From assembly GCA_027491915.1 (NCBI GenBank), contig JAOZGC010000004.1, forward strand, positions 1 through 64,000: 64,000 nt of DNA, given 5' to 3'. The notes below the pieces were generated by a model. The model was not told the origin of the DNA. It was given only the letters and a program-made list of their open reading frames with translations, and made no database searches. How positions within the stretch are numbered: position 1 is the stretch's first letter; each line of letters begins with the position of its first letter. This document shows, piece by piece, positions 41,043-49,897 of the stretch. The translations under genes were made by a program, and so were the position numbers. This DNA comes from Thermoproteota archaeon (lineage in GTDB: Archaea > Korarchaeota > Korarchaeia > Korarchaeales > Korarchaeaceae).

Positions 41043-42177
41043 GGGGAGACCTCCCCCCGCCGCCTTCCCTCCTTATCTTGGCCAGCTTCTCGTCCACCTC
41101 TCTCCGCAGCCTGTCACCCTCGTACCTGCCCCCGCCGAAGAAATCTATCCTCGCGGCTATGGCTGCCTTAGAGGCCAGGAGTCGGGCGATCTTTCCCCTC
41201 AGCTTCTTCGGCGCCGTCCTCACCTCCTTGGCCTGGAAGAGGACCCCGTGCTTTGGCGGCCTGGTCCCCCTGGTTAGATGCAGGAAGACGGCCCTCTGGG
41301 CCCCGAGTATTTGTATTGTGCTGGCCGGCATGGCGGCCAGCTTCTCGAGACCGCCAGCGGTGGCTATCAGCCTGGCGGCCACGAGGGGACCAAGGACAGC
41401 CGTCAGGTTCGGAGCCACCTTGGGGAGGAGCCTCCTCAAGTAGTCCTCCACCTTCTCCCTGCTCTCGTATAGGTCGAGCCACCTTCTGGTAACCTCCCTC
41501 ACTATCCCCAGATCTTCCTCGCCCAGATCAGCCCCCATAGATCGGCAGGCGGCCGACCTTATCTTATCGGCGACCTCTCGGGGAACCAGGTTTCTGATCC
41601 TACCCCCCTCACAGATCTCTCTCCTATCTCCCAATTCGACAATCAGTTTAGCGTACAGGCCGTGGTCCTCCACCGTGGAATCCATCTCTGGGAAGTGTAT
41701 CGAGTACCACTCCCTTATCGCCGGTATGAGCAGGTTGAGGGATCTGTTCAGGTGATCTAGGTAGTCGACCGCCCTCGCGACGAGGAGGTCCATCCTGCCG
41801 AGCTCCTCCCTCACCCCGAGGGAGGCGAGAGCCGCGGCCGTCGACGAGACCCTGCCCAGGTAGTCTCCGACCCCGAGGCTGGCGGCCAGCTCCCTGTACC
41901 TCGCCCTGATCTCCCTACAAGATGCCGGATCTATCCTAACCGGCATGCCGGCCAGCTCCGAGATCGGGGATCTCGGCTGAAAGCACAGCGTGATTCGACC
42001 GCCCTCCTCCCTCAACTCCTCGACGAGCTCCACCAGCTCTCGTGGCAGCTCTCCCCTTAACACGGAGGACACGAAGTCGGCGGCCTCGGACGGATCCTCC
42101 GGGGCCGGCCTCCCCCACATCACCTCGCCGTCCCTGAGGAGGGCGAGCCCCGCCGGGTGCAGGACCAATCTCAGCAT
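41032..42177 (-). CDS. nop5: Box C/D RNP scaffold protein Nop5 (Nop56/58)
   Basis: The 381-aa protein has the fibrillarin-binding N-terminal domain, the coiled-coil section beginning ARAVDYLDHLNRSLNLLIPAIREWYSIHFPE, and the NOP domain with APNLTAVLGPLVAARLIATAGGLEKLAAMPASTIQILGAQ. A basic GTRPPKHGVLFQAKEV segment and tail follow. It bridges L7Ae and fibrillarin on guide RNAs. Confidence 0.96.
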   Translation of the reverse strand: MLRLVLHPAGLALLRDGEVMWGRPAPEDPSEAADFVSSVLRGELPRELVELVEELREEGGRITLCFQPRSPISELAGMPVRIDPASCREIRARYRELAASLGVGDYLGRVSSTAAALASLGVREELGRMDLLVARAVDYLDHLNRSLNLLIPAIREWYSIHFPEMDSTVEDHGLYAKLIVELGDRREICEGGRIRNLVPREVADKIRSAACRSMGADLGEEDLGIVREVTRRWLDLYESREKVEDYLRRLLPKVAPNLTAVLGPLVAARLIATAGGLEKLAAMPASTIQILGAQRAVFLHLTRGTRPPKHGVLFQAKEVRTAPKKLRGKIARLLASKAAIAARIDFFGGGRYEGDRLRREVDEKLAKIRREGGGGRSPHEG

Positions 42178-42213
42178 TGGGTCAGCCCCTGCCCGCCCTG
42201 CCCGGCGCCGCCT

Positions 42214-42224
42214 CCCTTAAAACG
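42214..42224 (-). promoter_or_regulatory. TATA box for nop5-flpA
   Basis: The minus strand reads CGTTTTAAGGG 38-48 nt upstream of the nop5 ATG, predicting a leader of about 15 nt. Confidence 0.55.
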
Positions 42225-42249
42225 TCCCCGGCGGGACCAGGGTCTGAAC

Positions 42250-42417
42250 TCAGAGCGGGTTCTGCCCCGGCCTCCTTCCGAGCAGAAACCTCTTCTTGTA
42301 GTTCTTCCTCAACCGAACCCTCGGGATTGGGGATCTCCTCTCCCTCCTCTCGACCTTCGGCGTAAGCGACCTGACCTTCCCGGCCTTGTTTAGCGCGCCG
42401 TGCGTTCCCCTGGGCAT
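42250..42417 (-). CDS. rps30e: Small subunit ribosomal protein eS30
   Basis: This short gene encodes 55 residues starting MPRGTHGALNKAGKVRS, followed by TPKVERRERRSPIPRVR and RKNYKKRFLLGRRP. This matches archaeal eS30, which contacts 16S rRNA near the decoding region. ATG 42417 follows GGGTGAGG. eS30 is found in a subset of archaea, mostly TACK lineages. Confidence 0.93.
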   Translation of the reverse strand: MPRGTHGALNKAGKVRSLTPKVERRERRSPIPRVRLRKNYKKRFLLGRRPGQNPL

Positions 42418-42421
42418 AACC

Positions 42422-44458
42422 TCACCCGTCCCCAGAACGGGGGGACGCGGTGGTATTTAAGCGATCATCTCCGCCGGACAGCCCAGACCTGTACTCTTCC
42501 AATATCCGGAGGACCGATCCCGTCTCCCCGCCGGGCCCCTTCCCTGCGCCGGCCTCGCGCCTCGCCCTGGCGATCTCGGCCGCGACCTCCTCCCTGACTA
42601 AGGGGGTGATCCCCCTCCAGGCTATCCTGACGTCAAAGCCATCCACTATCGGGATCCCCGCCCCCTCCAAGAAGGTCATCACGTCGCTACTGGGATACGG
42701 GCCGCGGATTATCAGCCCGGATATTCCCAGCGACGCCAGCATCTTGGCCGACCTCATCCCGGCGACGGAGGCGTCGAAGGTAAGCAGGACATCCCCCTTG
42801 ACCACCTCCCCCCTCGATATGGCCTCCTCCAACACGTCCCTGGCCAGCGACTCCACGAACTTCACCCCAATCCACCCATCGCCCACGTCTCCCTGGGAGG
42901 CAATAGATCTCATCTCTGATCTGAGGAGCTCGTTGCGCCACATCTCCCTTCTGAGCCTCTCTTCCAGTTCCCTGATCCTCCCCTCCAAAGCAGATATCAG
43001 CCTCTCCCTCCTGACCTCGATGCTCATCTCCCTCTTGAGATCCTCGAGCGCCCGCCTGAGTTCCTCCACCTCCCTCTCCTTCTCCCTCACCAGGTCCCTG
43101 AGGTATGAGATCTCCTCCTCCAGGATCTTGATCCTCTCCGAGATACGGCGGGTTCTCCCCCTCGATTCCCTCTTCCTGGCCGCTATCTCTGCCTCCCGCG
43201 GGACCACCATCACCCCACCGCCGGAGGAGGCCAGCCTGGCCGCCTCCGATATGGAATACCCCCTCATCAGGAGCTCGTACATCCTGACCTTGCTCACCCG
43301 GAGTTTCCTCTCCCTCACGTAGGCGTCCGCCTTCTTGAACAGATTCTTGTACCTCATCATGATCCTGATCAGGGGGGCCAGGGCGTCCCTCTCGTGGGAG
43401 CTTCCCACTCTTATTCCCTCCCTCTCTGAGAACTCCCTCACCAGCCTGTTCTTCTCGTCCACCCTCATGGTCTCCCTCACCGTCAGCAGCCTGGCCCCGA
43501 CCATCTGGGCAACCTTCTGAACGCTCTTCGGAGTTGGAAAGGTGTCGGTCGTTATTATCACCGGATACCCGTGTTCCACTATGGCCTCTATTATCTCAGA
43601 CCTGGAGGCCCTCCTTATCGTCTGCAGGCTCAGGATCCTGCCCTCGAGATCCATCACGGCGAGCCCCACGGACATGCCGGGGTCTATGCCGACGGCCACC
43701 GGGCGCCTCTCCCACCCGCGTCTGCCCGGGGAGACCTCCAGGGTCCTCTTCCAGGAGTCCCTCAGGGTGACCCTTATGGGCCCCCACTCGTGCTCCCTCA
43801 CCATCTGCCTGACGACGGACTTTGGGGCGTAGACGACGAACTCAGCCCTCTTCAGCCCACCCGCCCCCTTCTCGACGTAGAGGTCGTAGTCTATGCCCGC
43901 CCTGTCCAGGGCCGCCGCTAGATCGTTGGCCTCGCTCAGTATTCCGGACTCTATGGATCTCCTCCACCTCTCGGTGCCGGAGCCCCCCTGCCTCACGCTC
44001 CTGTTCTTCGTTATCAGGACCCTGCACTCCGACCTCCGACCTGCCACCTCTGCGCCGTATCCCCTGGCGGCCAGCTCGGCTATCACCTCGGCGGACCTCT
44101 TGGGGTCCATCTTTCCCCCGTCCCAAAGCCCCTCCCTCCTGGCTATCCTCTCGAGCCCCTCTCCGCCGCCGAAGGGTCCGGTAACCTGCACCACCCTGAC
44201 GTCGTCTGGGAGCTCTCTCAGGAAGGCCGCAAGCTCGCCCGAGCTACCTACTATCTCGTATATGTTGTCCACCGCGAGTAGAGATGGCCTCACCCTCTTT
44301 ATCGTGGCCAAGAGGCCTGACCTGTTCGTCTCCAAGTACCTCTTTTCTCCCCCCGACAGGAGGACCACGGAGTAGGTGGCCCTCCCTCCCCTGGGGGAGC
44401 CAGCCTTTATGTCCACCGCTATTATCGGGCCGGACCCCCTCCACGGGCGGTGGTCCAT
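42422..44458 (-). CDS. DUF460 protein (RNase H-fold domain with central coiled coil)
   Basis: The 678-aa protein matches the archaeal DUF460 family. The N-terminal domain (about 1-235) starts IIAVDIKAGSP. An RNase H/RuvC-like domain begins near 246 with VAVGIDPGMSVGLAVMDLEGRIL and continues through GSSHERDALAPLIR. A coiled coil follows (about 440-525), then a C-terminal alpha/beta domain with DVLLTFDASVAG and GLIIRGPYPSSDV. The acidic residues suggest a nuclease, but biochemical function is not established. It is divergent from the surface-protein gene; its 3' end carries the eS30 promoter. Confidence 0.9.
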   Translation of the reverse strand: MDHRPWRGSGPIIAVDIKAGSPRGGRATYSVVLLSGGEKRYLETNRSGLLATIKRVRPSLLAVDNIYEIVGSSGELAAFLRELPDDVRVVQVTGPFGGGEGLERIARREGLWDGGKMDPKRSAEVIAELAARGYGAEVAGRRSECRVLITKNRSVRQGGSGTERWRRSIESGILSEANDLAAALDRAGIDYDLYVEKGAGGLKRAEFVVYAPKSVVRQMVREHEWGPIRVTLRDSWKRTLEVSPGRRGWERRPVAVGIDPGMSVGLAVMDLEGRILSLQTIRRASRSEIIEAIVEHGYPVIITTDTFPTPKSVQKVAQMVGARLLTVRETMRVDEKNRLVREFSEREGIRVGSSHERDALAPLIRIMMRYKNLFKKADAYVRERKLRVSKVRMYELLMRGYSISEAARLASSGGGVMVVPREAEIAARKRESRGRTRRISERIKILEEEISYLRDLVREKEREVEELRRALEDLKREMSIEVRRERLISALEGRIRELEERLRREMWRNELLRSEMRSIASQGDVGDGWIGVKFVESLARDVLEEAISRGEVVKGDVLLTFDASVAGMRSAKMLASLGISGLIIRGPYPSSDVMTFLEGAGIPIVDGFDVRIAWRGITPLVREEVAAEIARARREAGAGKGPGGETGSVLRILEEYRSGLSGGDDRLNTTASPRSGDG
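42451..42461 (-). promoter_or_regulatory. TATA box for eS30
   Basis: The minus strand reads GCTTAAATACC inside the last codons of the DUF460 gene, predicting a start near 42431 and a leader of about 14 nt. Confidence 0.55.
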
Positions 44459-44483
44459 GCTCCCCTAGCCGACGGGCGAGGGA

Positions 44484-44496
44484 TGTTTAAACGTTC
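44484..44496. promoter_or_regulatory. Bidirectional TATA region (palindromic gtttaaac)
   Basis: gatgtttaaacgttc lies 20-30 nt from both divergent start codons (44458 and 44515), so both transcripts are probably leaderless or nearly so. Confidence 0.55.
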
Positions 44497-44514
44497 GGGC
44501 CCCGGAATGCCGGG

Positions 44515-45855
44515 ATGTCCGGGATCTCAGCCCGCGCCGCGCTGCTGATCGCGCTGATCCCCCTGTCGGTTCTCACCGTCTCGTGCGAGGAATACGGTGC
44601 GAGGCTCAGCGTGCGCGCGGGCGATCCCGTGTGCTTCTCAGGCCTAAGCTGCGCCTTCACCGTCGAGTTCACCGACGAGAGCCCCGTCCCGGCGGACCTC
44701 AGCAGGATCACCCTGATCCTACCCTGGGGCGGCGAGTCCGTCCTGAGGGATCCTCCCCTAAGGGTCGAGCCGGGCCAGACCGCCAAGATCAACTTGACCT
44801 TCCTGATCCCCCCCAACGTCTCCCAGGGCTTCTACCCAGTCCAGGCTCAGGCGTCATACTCCCTGGCTGGCAGGAGCCTCTCCGTCAATTCTCCCAGATC
44901 GGTGTTCTTGGTCAGGGTCCCGACCGTGGAGCTGTCCCTGGACCTGGATCCCCCGGACGTGGTGGCGCCCGGCGCCGAGCTTCCCGTGGTAGTCCTGTAC
45001 TCTGTAGAATCCCCCTCGACCAGCGACTCCCCCCGCCTCACGGCGCTGCTCAACGGCTCCGCGGTCGAGGACGTGGACCTGCCCAACCTCACTGGAACCC
45101 ACGCCTTCGTGCTGAGGACTCCCGCCCGGGGGAGGAGGTTGATACTGAGCGTGAGGCTGTCGATCGGAGGGTACGGGGAGGAGAAGGTCTTCGCCATAAG
45201 GCTGGGCGCGGGTTTCGATTCGGCCAGGGCCTCATCGCTGATCTCGGCCGCTAGGTCTCTCTTCAAGCAGGCCTCCTCTCTCTACACGGGGGCGGGGGAG
45301 AGGGGGGTCGCCCTGCCGCCGGAGGTTGCAAACGAGGTGACCGTGGCGTCCGTGTGGCTGAGGGAGGCAGAGAGGGCCTTCAACGAGAGCAACGCCTCGG
45401 CCATAAACCTGAGCATAAGGTCCATGAACGCCTCGAGCGCCGCGATATCCAGGGTGCTATCCTCCCTCAGGGAGGACATCCTCCGCGCCGCATCCGAGGT
45501 AAACGGCACCCTCAAAAGGGTCTTAGAGCTCGGGGCCGACAGGTCAGACGTTTTGGAGGTGAGGGCTCTCTTGAGATCCGCCACCTCGATGGCGGACGTG
45601 TTGATTGAGGATCCCAACAAGGCCTTGGAGAGATACGACTCTGCCAGGAGCTTGATAGAGTCCGCCGAGGACTCAGCAAGCGAACTCCTGAGGGGGTTGG
45701 AGGAGGCCGCCGCGCTCTCCGCCATCCTCTCCTGGGCGGCCGCCGCGCTGTCCATGCTCTTGGTGCCCTACGGTGGGATAAGGATATATCGGCGGATCTC
45801 GCCGGGGGGGCCAGAGAATGTGCGGGATAATAGGGGTGACCCTGGCCGCGGGTGA
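44515..45855 (+). CDS. Secreted, C-terminally anchored surface protein of unknown function
   Basis: The 446-aa protein has a signal peptide (about 5-24), two or so Ig-like beta domains (about 28-230, with PGQTAKINLTFLIPP typical of such folds), then a long helical region (about 235-400) with many N-x-S/T sequons. A C-terminal transmembrane helix (about 402-424) and a short basic cytoplasmic tail follow. It may be an S-layer-associated or glycan-bearing stalk protein. Its 3' end overlaps glmS by 38 nt, which may link it to amino-sugar supply. Confidence 0.7.
   Translation: MSGISARAALLIALIPLSVLTVSCEEYGARLSVRAGDPVCFSGLSCAFTVEFTDESPVPADLSRITLILPWGGESVLRDPPLRVEPGQTAKINLTFLIPPNVSQGFYPVQAQASYSLAGRSLSVNSPRSVFLVRVPTVELSLDLDPPDVVAPGAELPVVVLYSVESPSTSDSPRLTALLNGSAVEDVDLPNLTGTHAFVLRTPARGRRLILSVRLSIGGYGEEKVFAIRLGAGFDSARASSLISAARSLFKQASSLYTGAGERGVALPPEVANEVTVASVWLREAERAFNESNASAINLSIRSMNASSAAISRVLSSLREDILRAASEVNGTLKRVLELGADRSDVLEVRALLRSATSMADVLIEDPNKALERYDSARSLIESAEDSASELLRGLEEAAALSAILSWAAAALSMLLVPYGGIRIYRRISPGGPENVRDNRGDPGRG
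45782..45791 (+). promoter_or_regulatory. TATA box for glmS
   Basis: ggatatatcg lies 27-36 nt upstream of the glmS ATG, inside the upstream coding region, predicting an almost leaderless glmS mRNA. Confidence 0.5.
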
Positions 45856-47650
45856 CGCGATACGCCTCCTACTCGGAGGCCTGAAGAGGTTGGAATACAG
45901 GGGATACGACTCGGCGGGCATAGCCGTGGTGGGGAAATCCGGGCTCAGCGTGATCAAGGAGGTGGGCCCCGTCTCGGACCTGATAAGGAAGGTCTCCTCC
46001 TCACCGATCTCCGGGAGGACCGGGGTTGGCCACACAAGGTGGGCCACCCACGGCGGCGTCTCCGTCACCAACGCCCACCCCCACGTGGACTGCTCCGGTA
46101 ACCTGGCTGTCGTCCACAACGGGATAATAGAGAACTACTCCGAGCTCAGGGAGGTCCTGATCTCCAGGGGGCACACCTTCAGATCGGAGACCGACACCGA
46201 GGTGGTCGCCCACATGATCGAGGAGGAGCTCTCTGCCGGAAATCCCCCGCCGGAGGCCGTGGCTAAGGTGGCCTCCCAGCTCCTCGGGACGTTCGCGCTC
46301 GCCGTGGTGATGGCCGGATCGGACTCCATTCTCCTGGCCCGCCGCGGCAGCCCCCTGGTCATAGGGGTGGGGGATGGGGAGATGTACTGCGCGTCGGACA
46401 TAGCAGCCTTCATCGACAGGACCAGGAGGATAATCACCATGGGAGACGATGAGGTCGCCGAGATAAGTCCCGGGGGGGTGAGGATGTGGGACGTCTCGGG
46501 CGGCGAGATGAGGGAGGTGTCCAGGAGCCCCCAGGTCGTTGAGTGGGCCGCGACCGAGGTGTCGAAGGGTTCCCTCCCACACTTCATGCTGAAGGAGATA
46601 TACGAGCAGCCCGAGTCGGTCGGTAGGGCCGTAGATCAGGCCCTCACGTACTCGGATAGGGCCGTAGATGAGATACTGAGGGCGGTCGAGGGTGGCCGCA
46701 GGATATACTTCGCCGCCGCCGGGACCTCTTATCACTCCTCCCTGGTGGGGAAGTTCCTCTTCTCCTCCCTGGCCCGGGTTCCCTCAGAGTCGGTCATAGC
46801 CTCGGAATTCAAAGAGTGGGCCCTGCCCTCCCTGTCGGAGGGGGACGTCGTCTTCGCCATAAGCCAGTCTGGCGAGACGGCCGACGTGTTGACCGCGGTG
46901 AGGGCCGCGAAGAGGTCCGGGGCGAGGGTCATCTCGCTGGTGAACGTCCCCGCCTCGACCCTGACCAGGGAGTCGCACGAGGTCCTGTACACGGCCGCCG
47001 GGCCGGAGGTTGGGGTGGCCGCGACCAAGACCTACACGGCCCAGGTTGCCGTCCTCTCGGTTCTGGCCTCCAAGCTGGCGGTGAGCCTGGGCAGAGAGGT
47101 CGGCAGGGCGAGATCCCTCCTGAGGGCCGTGAGGGAGGTACCCGATGTGATCAGGAGGCAGATCGGCTCGTGGGACGAGGAGGCCTCCGCGGCGAGCGGG
47201 AAGTTGAAGGGTGCGAGGAGCGTCTACTTCCTGGGGAGGGGGATCAACGTGGCGACCTCGCTGGAGGGGGCCCTCAAGCTCAAGGAGATAAGCTACATAC
47301 ACGCCGAGGGGTTCCCCGGCGGCGAGTACAAGCACGGCCCCCTGGCGCTGATATCCGAGGGCGTGCCCGCCGTGGCCGTGATCCCCGTCGACGAGGGGCT
47401 CAGGAGGCTCATGGTCAGCAACGTGATGGAGGTCAAGGCCAGGGGCGCCCTGGTGATATCCGTCGGTCCGGGGGGCGCGGGGGATCCCTCCGACCTGCGC
47501 ATCCGGGTCGACCTGGGCGGACTCCCGGAGGAGGCGACCCCCATCGTGTACGCCGTCCCGCTCCAGCTCCTCGCATACAGGACGGCCGTCCTCCTCGGGA
47601 GGAACCCAGACAGGCCGAGGAACCTGGCCAAGAGCGTCACCGTGATATGA
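45818..47650 (+). CDS. glmS: Glutamine-fructose-6-phosphate aminotransferase (isomerizing)
   Basis: The 610-aa enzyme has the N-terminal glutaminase domain beginning MCGIIGV (catalytic Cys2), with RLEYRGYDSAGIA, HTRWATHG and HPHVDCSG. Two SIS domains follow, with AISQSGETADVL and the C-terminal HAEGFPGGEYKHGPLALI and KSVTVI. It makes glucosamine-6-phosphate, the entry to UDP-GlcNAc and surface glycans. Full length. Confidence 0.97.
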   Translation: MCGIIGVTLAAGDAIRLLLGGLKRLEYRGYDSAGIAVVGKSGLSVIKEVGPVSDLIRKVSSSPISGRTGVGHTRWATHGGVSVTNAHPHVDCSGNLAVVHNGIIENYSELREVLISRGHTFRSETDTEVVAHMIEEELSAGNPPPEAVAKVASQLLGTFALAVVMAGSDSILLARRGSPLVIGVGDGEMYCASDIAAFIDRTRRIITMGDDEVAEISPGGVRMWDVSGGEMREVSRSPQVVEWAATEVSKGSLPHFMLKEIYEQPESVGRAVDQALTYSDRAVDEILRAVEGGRRIYFAAAGTSYHSSLVGKFLFSSLARVPSESVIASEFKEWALPSLSEGDVVFAISQSGETADVLTAVRAAKRSGARVISLVNVPASTLTRESHEVLYTAAGPEVGVAATKTYTAQVAVLSVLASKLAVSLGREVGRARSLLRAVREVPDVIRRQIGSWDEEASAASGKLKGARSVYFLGRGINVATSLEGALKLKEISYIHAEGFPGGEYKHGPLALISEGVPAVAVIPVDEGLRRLMVSNVMEVKARGALVISVGPGGAGDPSDLRIRVDLGGLPEEATPIVYAVPLQLLAYRTAVLLGRNPDRPRNLAKSVTVI

Positions 47651-47666
47651 CTCCCATTCGCGTACC

Positions 47667-47912
47667 TCACTCCTCCAGGGTTATGAACAGCACGTTGTTC
47701 CCCCTTATGAAGAGGGTGCCGACGCTCCTCACGATCTCCTTGGTCCTGAGATCCCTCTCTTTGGCATCCTCCAGGACTATGTTCATCATGTCGTCGAAGC
47801 TGGTGAGCCTGCCCACCAGCTCGATCCCGTTCTTCAGCCGAACCACCACCTCCCCGCCGTGGGATCTCCTCAGGTAAGACAGGGGACCCTGACCTCCTCC
47901 CTGCAAAACCAT
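47667..47912 (-). CDS. Sm-like (LSm) archaeal protein
   Basis: The 81-aa protein starts at ATG 47912 and has Sm1 (GGEVVVRLKNGIELVGRLTSFDDMMNIVLEDA) and Sm2 (GTLFIRGNNVLFI) motifs. Archaeal LSm proteins form heptameric rings that bind U-rich RNA. The frame is open to 47999, but the TATA box at 47975-47985 predicts a start near 47957, so the longer form would not be made. Lies downstream of uS7 on the same strand. Confidence 0.93.
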   Translation of the reverse strand: MVLQGGGQGPLSYLRRSHGGEVVVRLKNGIELVGRLTSFDDMMNIVLEDAKERDLRTKEIVRSVGTLFIRGNNVLFITLEE

Positions 47913-47974
47913 CACCAGCGCGGCCTCTCTCGGACCCCCTGGGGGTCTCGGCCAGTCCACCGGAGATCCCGGGC

Positions 47975-47986
47975 CAATATAAACCT
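47975..47986 (-). promoter_or_regulatory. TATA box for the LSm gene
   Basis: The minus strand reads GGTTTATATTGG, 63-74 nt upstream of the LSm ATG and just after the uS7 stop. Confidence 0.6.
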
Positions 47987-47995
47987 GCTCCGGGA

Positions 47996-48622
47996 TCACC
48001 TGGAACTCAGGGCTATCCTCTCGATCTCCTCCTTCCTCTTTATGGCGTAACTCTTCGACGCGTCGTAGTTGGCGGCGGCGATGATCTCGTCGGCCAGCGC
48101 CTCGGCCAGGCTCCTGGGGCTCCTGAAGGCCTTCATGGCCGCGCCCACCGCGATGTGCCTGATGGCCAGGTCCACCATCCTCGAGGGCGACGTGTCCACG
48201 GCGTGGAAGTACCTCACCCCACCGTACATTATCCTGGTCACCTCCTCCCTTATCGCCGAGTTCTCTATCGCCCTGACGAGCACGGATATTGGGTTCTCCC
48301 CGGTGCGCAGCTCTATTATCCTGAAGGCGTACTTCACGGTCCTGAGCGCCTTAAGCTTCTTACCGGGATTCTTGCTGTTGACCCTGTCCTTCTTGGATCT
48401 AGCGTTTATCGCCTGCGACATCAGCCTGTTGACGAGCCTCTCGACTATCAAGAGGTCGTGCTTCCCGAAGTGCCTGTGCTCGTGCCGTCCCCCGGTGTGC
48501 GGGAGGTATCTTGGGGAGAGCCCTATGAAGGGCTCGAGCGCGGCCTCGCTGACCCTCACCCCCTCGAAGCTCCAGATGCCAAAGAGCTTTATCTCCCTCT
48601 CCCTATTTGACAAAAATATCAC
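47996..48622 (-). CDS. rps7: Small subunit ribosomal protein uS7
   Basis: The 208-aa archaeal-length uS7 contains [52 protein letters not shown] and [24 protein letters not shown]. It organises the 30S head. GTG start overlapping the uS12 stop (GTGA). Last gene of the rpo-ribosomal operon. Confidence 0.96.
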   Translation of the reverse strand: MIFLSNREREIKLFGIWSFEGVRVSEAALEPFIGLSPRYLPHTGGRHEHRHFGKHDLLIVERLVNRLMSQAINARSKKDRVNSKNPGKKLKALRTVKYAFRIIELRTGENPISVLVRAIENSAIREEVTRIMYGGVRYFHAVDTSPSRMVDLAIRHIAVGAAMKAFRSPRSLAEALADEIIAAANYDASKSYAIKRKEEIERIALSSR

Positions 48623-49059
48623 CTTGTGGGCTTCTCTTTCTTACCACTGAGTATCGCTTGCAGGGAAACTCCGTTGACTTTTATGACCTGGTATCTCACT
48701 CCCGGTATGTCCCCCACGCTCCTGCCCCGGGATCCTCCTATACCGGCCACCAGCACCTCGTCGTGCTCGTCTATGACATTGAGCGCCCCGTCTCCCGGCG
48801 CGAAAGCCGTTATCACCACCCCATTCTTGGCCAGCTGCACCCTGACGGCCTTCCTCAGGCCGGAGTGAGGTTGCCTGGCCTCCAGGCCGACCTTCTCGAT
48901 GACTATTCCCTTGGCCATGGGTGCACCCTCCAGGGGTTCGAACCTCTCCTTCAACCTGAGAACCCTCCTCCTGTACTTCCAATCCTTCCATCTCTTCCTC
49001 TTGCTCTTCTCCCTCAGTTTCCTCGCCGCGTAGAGCCCGAGCGGGGACTTCTTGGTCAT
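48619..49059 (-). CDS. rps12: Small subunit ribosomal protein uS12
   Basis: The 146-aa protein starts at ATG 49059 ([27 protein letters not shown]), with [31 protein letters not shown] and the decoding-site loop region. The frame extends 12 codons upstream but the family start is at 49059. Confidence 0.96.
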   Translation of the reverse strand: MTKKSPLGLYAARKLREKSKRKRWKDWKYRRRVLRLKERFEPLEGAPMAKGIVIEKVGLEARQPHSGLRKAVRVQLAKNGVVITAFAPGDGALNVIDEHDEVLVAGIGGSRGRSVGDIPGVRYQVIKVNGVSLQAILSGKKEKPTR

Positions 49060-49091
49060 CTCGAACCTCCCCTCACTCCGTCGATCCCACC

Positions 49092-49544
49092 TCATCGGCC
49101 CGATATTTTAACGTTGCCTATTCCAAACCACCTCTTGACGAGTTTCCTGGCCCTGTTTATCCTCCTCCCGCCTCTGCCTATGGCTATACTCATGTCCTCC
49201 CCCCTGACTACCACGTGGGCCACCTTGCCCCTCTTCACCTCCCTTATTTTGACGTCGAGCACCCTGGCCGGTCTGAGTATGTTGGCTATGAACTTCCCCG
49301 GATCCCCGCTGAACTCCACCACGTCCAGCGACCTCCCGAGGTCCCTCTCCAGGATCTGCCTCATGAGCCTGAGGTTCTCCCCCCTCCTCCCCAGAACCCT
49401 GGCCATGTCGCCCTCCTCTACCACGAAGACCAGCTTTCCCTCCTCCTCGACGACGTCCTTCGGGACAATCCCCGACAGGTCCCTGAAGAGCTGCAGGAAC
49501 CTCATCTGCGACTCGTTTATCACTACCTTCGGTATTTGGGTCAC
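49092..49544 (-). CDS. nusA: Archaeal NusA-like transcription/RNA-binding protein
   Basis: The 150-aa protein has two KH domains without the S1 and N-terminal domains of bacterial Nus[26 protein letters not shown] and [29 protein letters not shown], each with a GxxG loop. Role in archaeal elongation or termination is inferred. Its position between eL30 and uS12 is conserved across archaea. Confidence 0.94.
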   Translation of the reverse strand: MTQIPKVVINESQMRFLQLFRDLSGIVPKDVVEEEGKLVFVVEEGDMARVLGRRGENLRLMRQILERDLGRSLDVVEFSGDPGKFIANILRPARVLDVKIREVKRGKVAHVVVRGEDMSIAIGRGGRRINRARKLVKRWFGIGNVKISGR

Positions 49545-49582
49545 CCCGCCACCCTAATTCCCGCCAACCCCCTCGCTCCTCC

Positions 49583-49897
49583 TCACTCCTCCTCGATTCC
49601 GGCCGAGGTCAGTATGGAGGACTCCCCCGGATCCATGACGGCCAGGACCGACACGAAGAAGGGTTTCCTGAGCATCCTGCCCAGGTCCAGGCTGCCGCCG
49701 TGCGTGAGCAGGGGGACTCCAGCCACGCTGCACAGATGCTGGATCTCCAGCCTAGCTTCTTCGGGGGCATTTTTTGCCAATATCACCAATTTGGGCCTCT
49801 CCTTACCCGTCTTCAGGAGCCTGATCACCTTTCTGGCACCGTAAACTACGGTGCCCGTCGTGTATGCCAGCCAGACTTCTCTACTCAGATCGGCCAA
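49583..49897 (-). CDS. rpl30e: Large subunit ribosomal protein eL30
   Basis: The 104-aa protein has the L7Ae/L30e fold: GTVVYGARKVIRLLKTGKERPKLVILAKNAPEE and CSVAGVPLLTHGGSLDLGRMLRKPFFVSVLAV. TTG start overlapping the rpoA 3' end by 17 nt. A kink-turn-binding ribosomal protein. Confidence 0.95.
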   Translation of the reverse strand: MADLSREVWLAYTTGTVVYGARKVIRLLKTGKERPKLVILAKNAPEEARLEIQHLCSVAGVPLLTHGGSLDLGRMLRKPFFVSVLAVMDPGESSILTSAGIEEE

